Source: Mesaphorura yosii
Lineage: Eukaryota; Arthropoda; Collembola; Poduromorpha; Tullbergiidae
NCBI GenBank assembly: GCA_009869945.1
Contig: WIXG01000010.1
Coordinates: 186,001 to 250,000, forward strand
Length of the DNA: 64,000 nt
Reading direction: 5' to 3'
Shown here: one piece after another, positions 60,752-64,000 of the stretch
Position numbering within the stretch: the first letter of the stretch is position 1
How the letters are laid out: each line of letters opens with the position of its first letter
Notes under the pieces: generated by a model
The model's database searches: none
Seen by the model: only the letters and a program-made list of their open reading frames with translations
Told to the model about the DNA's origin: nothing
Position numbers and translations under genes: made by a program

Positions 60752-62221
60752 ATGACTTCGAAAAGTGAAGAAGCTCTGGAACATATTCGCCAGGCAGAGA
60801 AAAGGTAATCAATAACCAGCCCATGTCTAATATCTTACAAGGGTTAACTTATCCTTTGAATTGTAGCCTAAAGACATCACTGCTGAAATGGAAACCTGAC
60901 TACGAAATTGCAGCAGATGAGTATAACAAAGCAGGTTCGTATTGGCATTATCTTTCAAAATCAAACTAATTTTAGACTCACCTTTCTCTAAAAGTAGTAA
61001 ACCTCTCTGTGCCATTTCAGCAACCTGCTATAAAACAGTAAAGGCATATCAAGAATGCAAGCAGTGTCTTTTGAAGGCAGTTGATTGTCACAAACAGAGC
61101 CATTCGTAAGATTTACAGAAACTTTGGCTTTCCGTTTTTGGTTGTGCTATTCATGACGCATTTTATTCTGTAGGCTATTCCAAGCGGCAAAGTTGTTAGA
61201 ACAGGGAACGCTGATATGCAAGGAATTGGGCGACCCGATGGAGCTTGCAAATTTTGCTGAACAGGCATGCCATTTATACCAAAGCAATGGAAACTCAGAT
61301 TCTGCAGCACTTTGCTTGGACAAAGCAGCGAAAATGATCGAAACAGAACACCCTAAACGAGCTGTGGATCTGTACCGACGGGGCGTAGATGTTGTAATGG
61401 TGCGCATCATTGCCAAATTACCGTAGGCTTTAGTTGACAACATTCACAAGAATTAAGAACGCATTGTTTGACTTTCAAATAGATTGAAGACAGGCCGAGG
61501 CAAGCGGCTGAATTTTGCAGTAAGGTTGCAAGATTGCTCGTACGATTGCGGCAGTAAGTTTTCAGCTCAACTTTATTAAGGAAAAATACTGAGGGAGATA
61601 ATTTTCATTTAGGTTCGACGAAGCAACGGATGCAATAAGGCGAGAGATCGGCCTACATCAACAAGGAGAGAATTTGCCAGCGGTTGGAAGACTGGCAGTT
61701 GCACTTGTACTAGTCCAATTAGCTCGTGAAGACTATGTTGCAGCAGAAAAAGCCTTTAAAGAATGGGGAAATTGTTGTGAACTTGAGGAAATCCAAACAC
61801 TAGAAATGCTTCTGCGAGGCTATGGTGAGTTTATTGTTACTGCAGAATTTTAACTCCGGTTTGGTAGAGATCACCTGAGTCTAATCCTCTTCGTGTGATT
61901 TAGATGAGGAGGATCCAGACGTAGCTAGGAGAGCTCTGAACAGCGGCTTCATCAAGCACATGGATGTAGAATATGCAAAGTGAGTTATTGACAAATGACA
62001 ATGACACAGTGTTTATTTACATGATGGCAGGAGGTCCGCTAAAACATTTCATTGTGATTTTTAGATTAGCCAGAGATCTCCCTCTTCCTGCTGGAATTGC
62101 CCAGCCTCCGAAGCCACAAGTTCGCGAGAATGCAGCGGCCAGCTACAAATCAGTATCACAGAATAAACCATCAGAAAATAATGCGAGCGCCAACGATGAC
62201 GAGGGCGAAGACTTGTGTTAA
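60752..62221 (+). CDS. NAPG: Gamma-soluble NSF attachment protein (gamma-SNAP)
   Basis: Cytosolic adaptor that links NSF to SNARE complexes for disassembly after membrane fusion. Exons 60752-60804, 60867-60934, 61021-61105, 61174-61399, 61483-61553, 61613-61824, 61904-61979, 62065-62221: 948 nt, 315 aa, close to the usual length of about 312. All introns are short (60-90 bases) and GT-AG. The protein is a run of TPR-like helical hairpins: WKPDYEIAADEYNKAATCYK, YQECKQCLLKAVDCHK, ALCLDKAAKMIE...RAVDLYRRGVDV, then REDYVAAEKAFKEWG and LEMLLRGYDEEDPD, with an acidic C terminus (NDDEGEDLC). The start is the only in-frame ATG before the first donor. The compact introns contrast with RPUSD2. Confidence 0.97.
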
Positions 62222-63743
62222 AACCTTGTGCCGCCATTCCCATTTCCAACATTAGCATTCAAAATTAACTTCAAAATTACTCAGATTTGATGCACTCGTG
62301 ATTCATTGTGGCAGACCTTCCAGTGCTTGTAACGAATATCTATTAATCTATCATCATCGAAAATATGGCGCACGATCTGCTGCACGAGAGACTCGAATTT
62401 TGTCGTGATCCGGAGCGAGCTCAGCCAGCCAGCTCAGCAGGCTTCCGACTTCCGTAGATTTTTATACTGCTTCACACGGAGTGAAATGCGGCCCTGTTTC
62501 CCTTCCAAACATCCAAACAAGCTGGAATTCAGATTTGAAGCGATTTTGCGAAAAACTTGAAGACATTTCACACGGATTTACGCATTCCCATTTAACCTCC
62601 TTTGTAAGCTCCGTAACGATCAAATTAAATTATGTTTTCTTTGACTTTCATTTCTGATGTCTCCTTGTTATGGGTTAATTTGGCGCCTGGTGCGCTTTCA
62701 GCCTTAATTTCTGCCACTTTCCCCGCGCATGAAACGTGAACGATGCATTCTAAAACGAGGATAACACAGAAGTCCTCAAGGTGCTGGTTTCTCCATTTAA
62801 TTCGATTTCTGATTTCAAATAACAATAATTTAATTGTTAAGAAATAAATGTTAATAGTATGTAAAATAACTACACCAATAAATGTTGAACGTAGTCAATA
62901 CATGTAAATTTTAATTCATTATCCAACTAAAATGCTGATAATGGTGATGCCATTTTAAACACATTATAGCTACAAAAAGTTGGCTTAAAAACGTTTGACA
63001 AAACATCTACACACAAAGTCAACAGAAAATAAATTATGCAATAGAATTAATTACTACATTGTTAATTAGTTAAATTATTTGTGATCATTGTGATTAAATA
63101 GTTAATACATTTCACCCTTTAATCCATTAATCCTTCTTAATTCTATTTATCCTCATAAACAACATGTAATATAAGAATAATAGTAAATATAACAGTTTCA
63201 CTCTTTGCTTTGCCTTATTTATTTGCTATTTGCTATTCAACGACGATATTCTAATTACAGCAGCCGTCGCAATTTAGCATAGCACTGAGCAGAGCAGTGC
63301 AGCAGCGATACAATCTTTAGAGAGAACTTCATGGAATACGAAACCTAGCGTTTAAAAACGAAAAATCTTAAAGGCACAACGAGAGGTCAATTTCTCTAAA
63401 ACGAAATAATATCTTTGCACGCAGCTTAATAGCAGCAGGTCAACTCTCTTGTTAAACATGTCAAACGTCATTGATAGCATAGAGCACAAACTCCAACAAT
63501 GAAATTTTAAAAAAATAGATCTCTTAGCTAAGCTTTAGCCAAATAAGTGCAGAGCAGAGCACACAACAAACCTGCCAATGCCATTTGCACTGATTCCTGA
63601 ATTTGGAAGGGAGAGCAATTCCTTAACTATTTCACGTATCACATGAAGCGTACACTAGAACCCTTGGGATCATCGACAGCACAGAAAAAGCTCATGGTCA
63701 AAAGCGACAACTTCGAGAGTCCAAACGGGCAAAATTAGGGAAA
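62222..63743. other. Intergenic region after gamma-SNAP
   Basis: AT-rich. AATAAA words at 62843 and 62876 could end the gamma-SNAP transcript. No coding sequence and no clear terminal inverted repeat of a transposon. Confidence 0.5.
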
Positions 63744-64000
63744 TTACATTGAGCTGGGTTTCGGTAGAATATTTCGCTTGACTTTCTTCTTGTCTGCTTT
63801 CTCGTGATATTCTTGGAAGCACGGCACTATACAGAGGTTAATGTTACAGTCAATGCATCTGAATTTTGTCTTCCGCCTGAGAATCCTGCCACACTTGTCT
63901 ATACTGTTCCAACAATAGTTGCAGCCCAATGCTGGACCTGGTCGCAGAGTTGGACAGTGGCCCGACCTTTGAACTCCGCTGCTTGATGATGCAGTGTCGA
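63744..64000 (-). mobile_element. C-terminal end of a piggyBac-type transposase or derived gene (partial)
   Basis: Open frame from the window edge down to a stop at 63744. After a Ser-rich linker it encodes the Cys/His-rich RING-like domain that ends piggyBac transposases: GCNYCWNS, CGRILRRKTKFRC, IDCNINLCIVPCFQEYHEK. Cys and His spacing is intact, with no frameshift or stop in the visible part. The catalytic DDD domain would lie beyond 64000, so I cannot tell an active element from a fossil or a domesticated PGBD gene. No TTAA-flanked terminal repeat was found downstream, which gives slight weight to a domesticated or decayed copy. Confidence 0.75.

Noticed and set aside
1-64000. CRISPR array, operon or phage-like system
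   Set aside because: The window is clearly animal nuclear DNA with spliced genes; no direct-repeat array or prokaryotic gene is present.

Overview
This is animal nuclear DNA. It has spliced genes with GT-AG introns, long introns, low gene density and AATAAA signals, and nothing bacterial. Protein similarities and the CAAAATG-type start context fit an arthropod; a hexapod such as a springtail is possible, but the sequence alone cannot settle that. All assignments come from reading the translations and splice sites; no database search was run.

Layout. 1-6551 shows no supportable gene. 6552-44777 (+) is one gene of about 38 kb encoding an RPUSD2/RluA-type RNA pseudouridine synthase: 10 coding exons per transcript, with introns of 11.4, 11.2 and 7.0 kb in its 5' half. 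Its sixth coding exon exists in two homologous 88-nt versions (38006-38093 and 38701-38788) with identical splice phases. Including both, or neither, breaks the reading frame. This mutually exclusive exon pair, which swaps RluA motif I of the enzyme, is the most striking thing in the window.

46078-47930 (-) is CTU2, the tRNA 2-thiolation partner protein, in 8 exons including one GC-AG intron. It converges with RPUSD2, so two tRNA/RNA-modification genes are tail to tail. A perfect 34-bp palindrome sits just upstream of CTU2. 48568-51811 (-) is a large two-exon gene for an unrecognised acidic/Ser-rich protein of 1059 aa. It is head to head with PIH1D1 (52508-53888, +), an R2TP co-chaperone subunit. 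54981 to about 57000 (-) is an unrecognised multi-exon gene with a helical N-terminal part and Ser-rich C-terminal parts carrying two RRWS motifs. 60752-62221 (+) is gamma-SNAP (NAPG) in 8 exons. 63744-64000 (-) is the C-terminal end of a piggyBac-type transposase or a derived gene, cut by the window edge.

The genes are housekeeping functions (RNA modification, chaperone assembly, membrane fusion) and do not form an operon-like system. The novelty lies in gene structure rather than in a gene cluster. Most long open frames in the introns and flanks look like chance.
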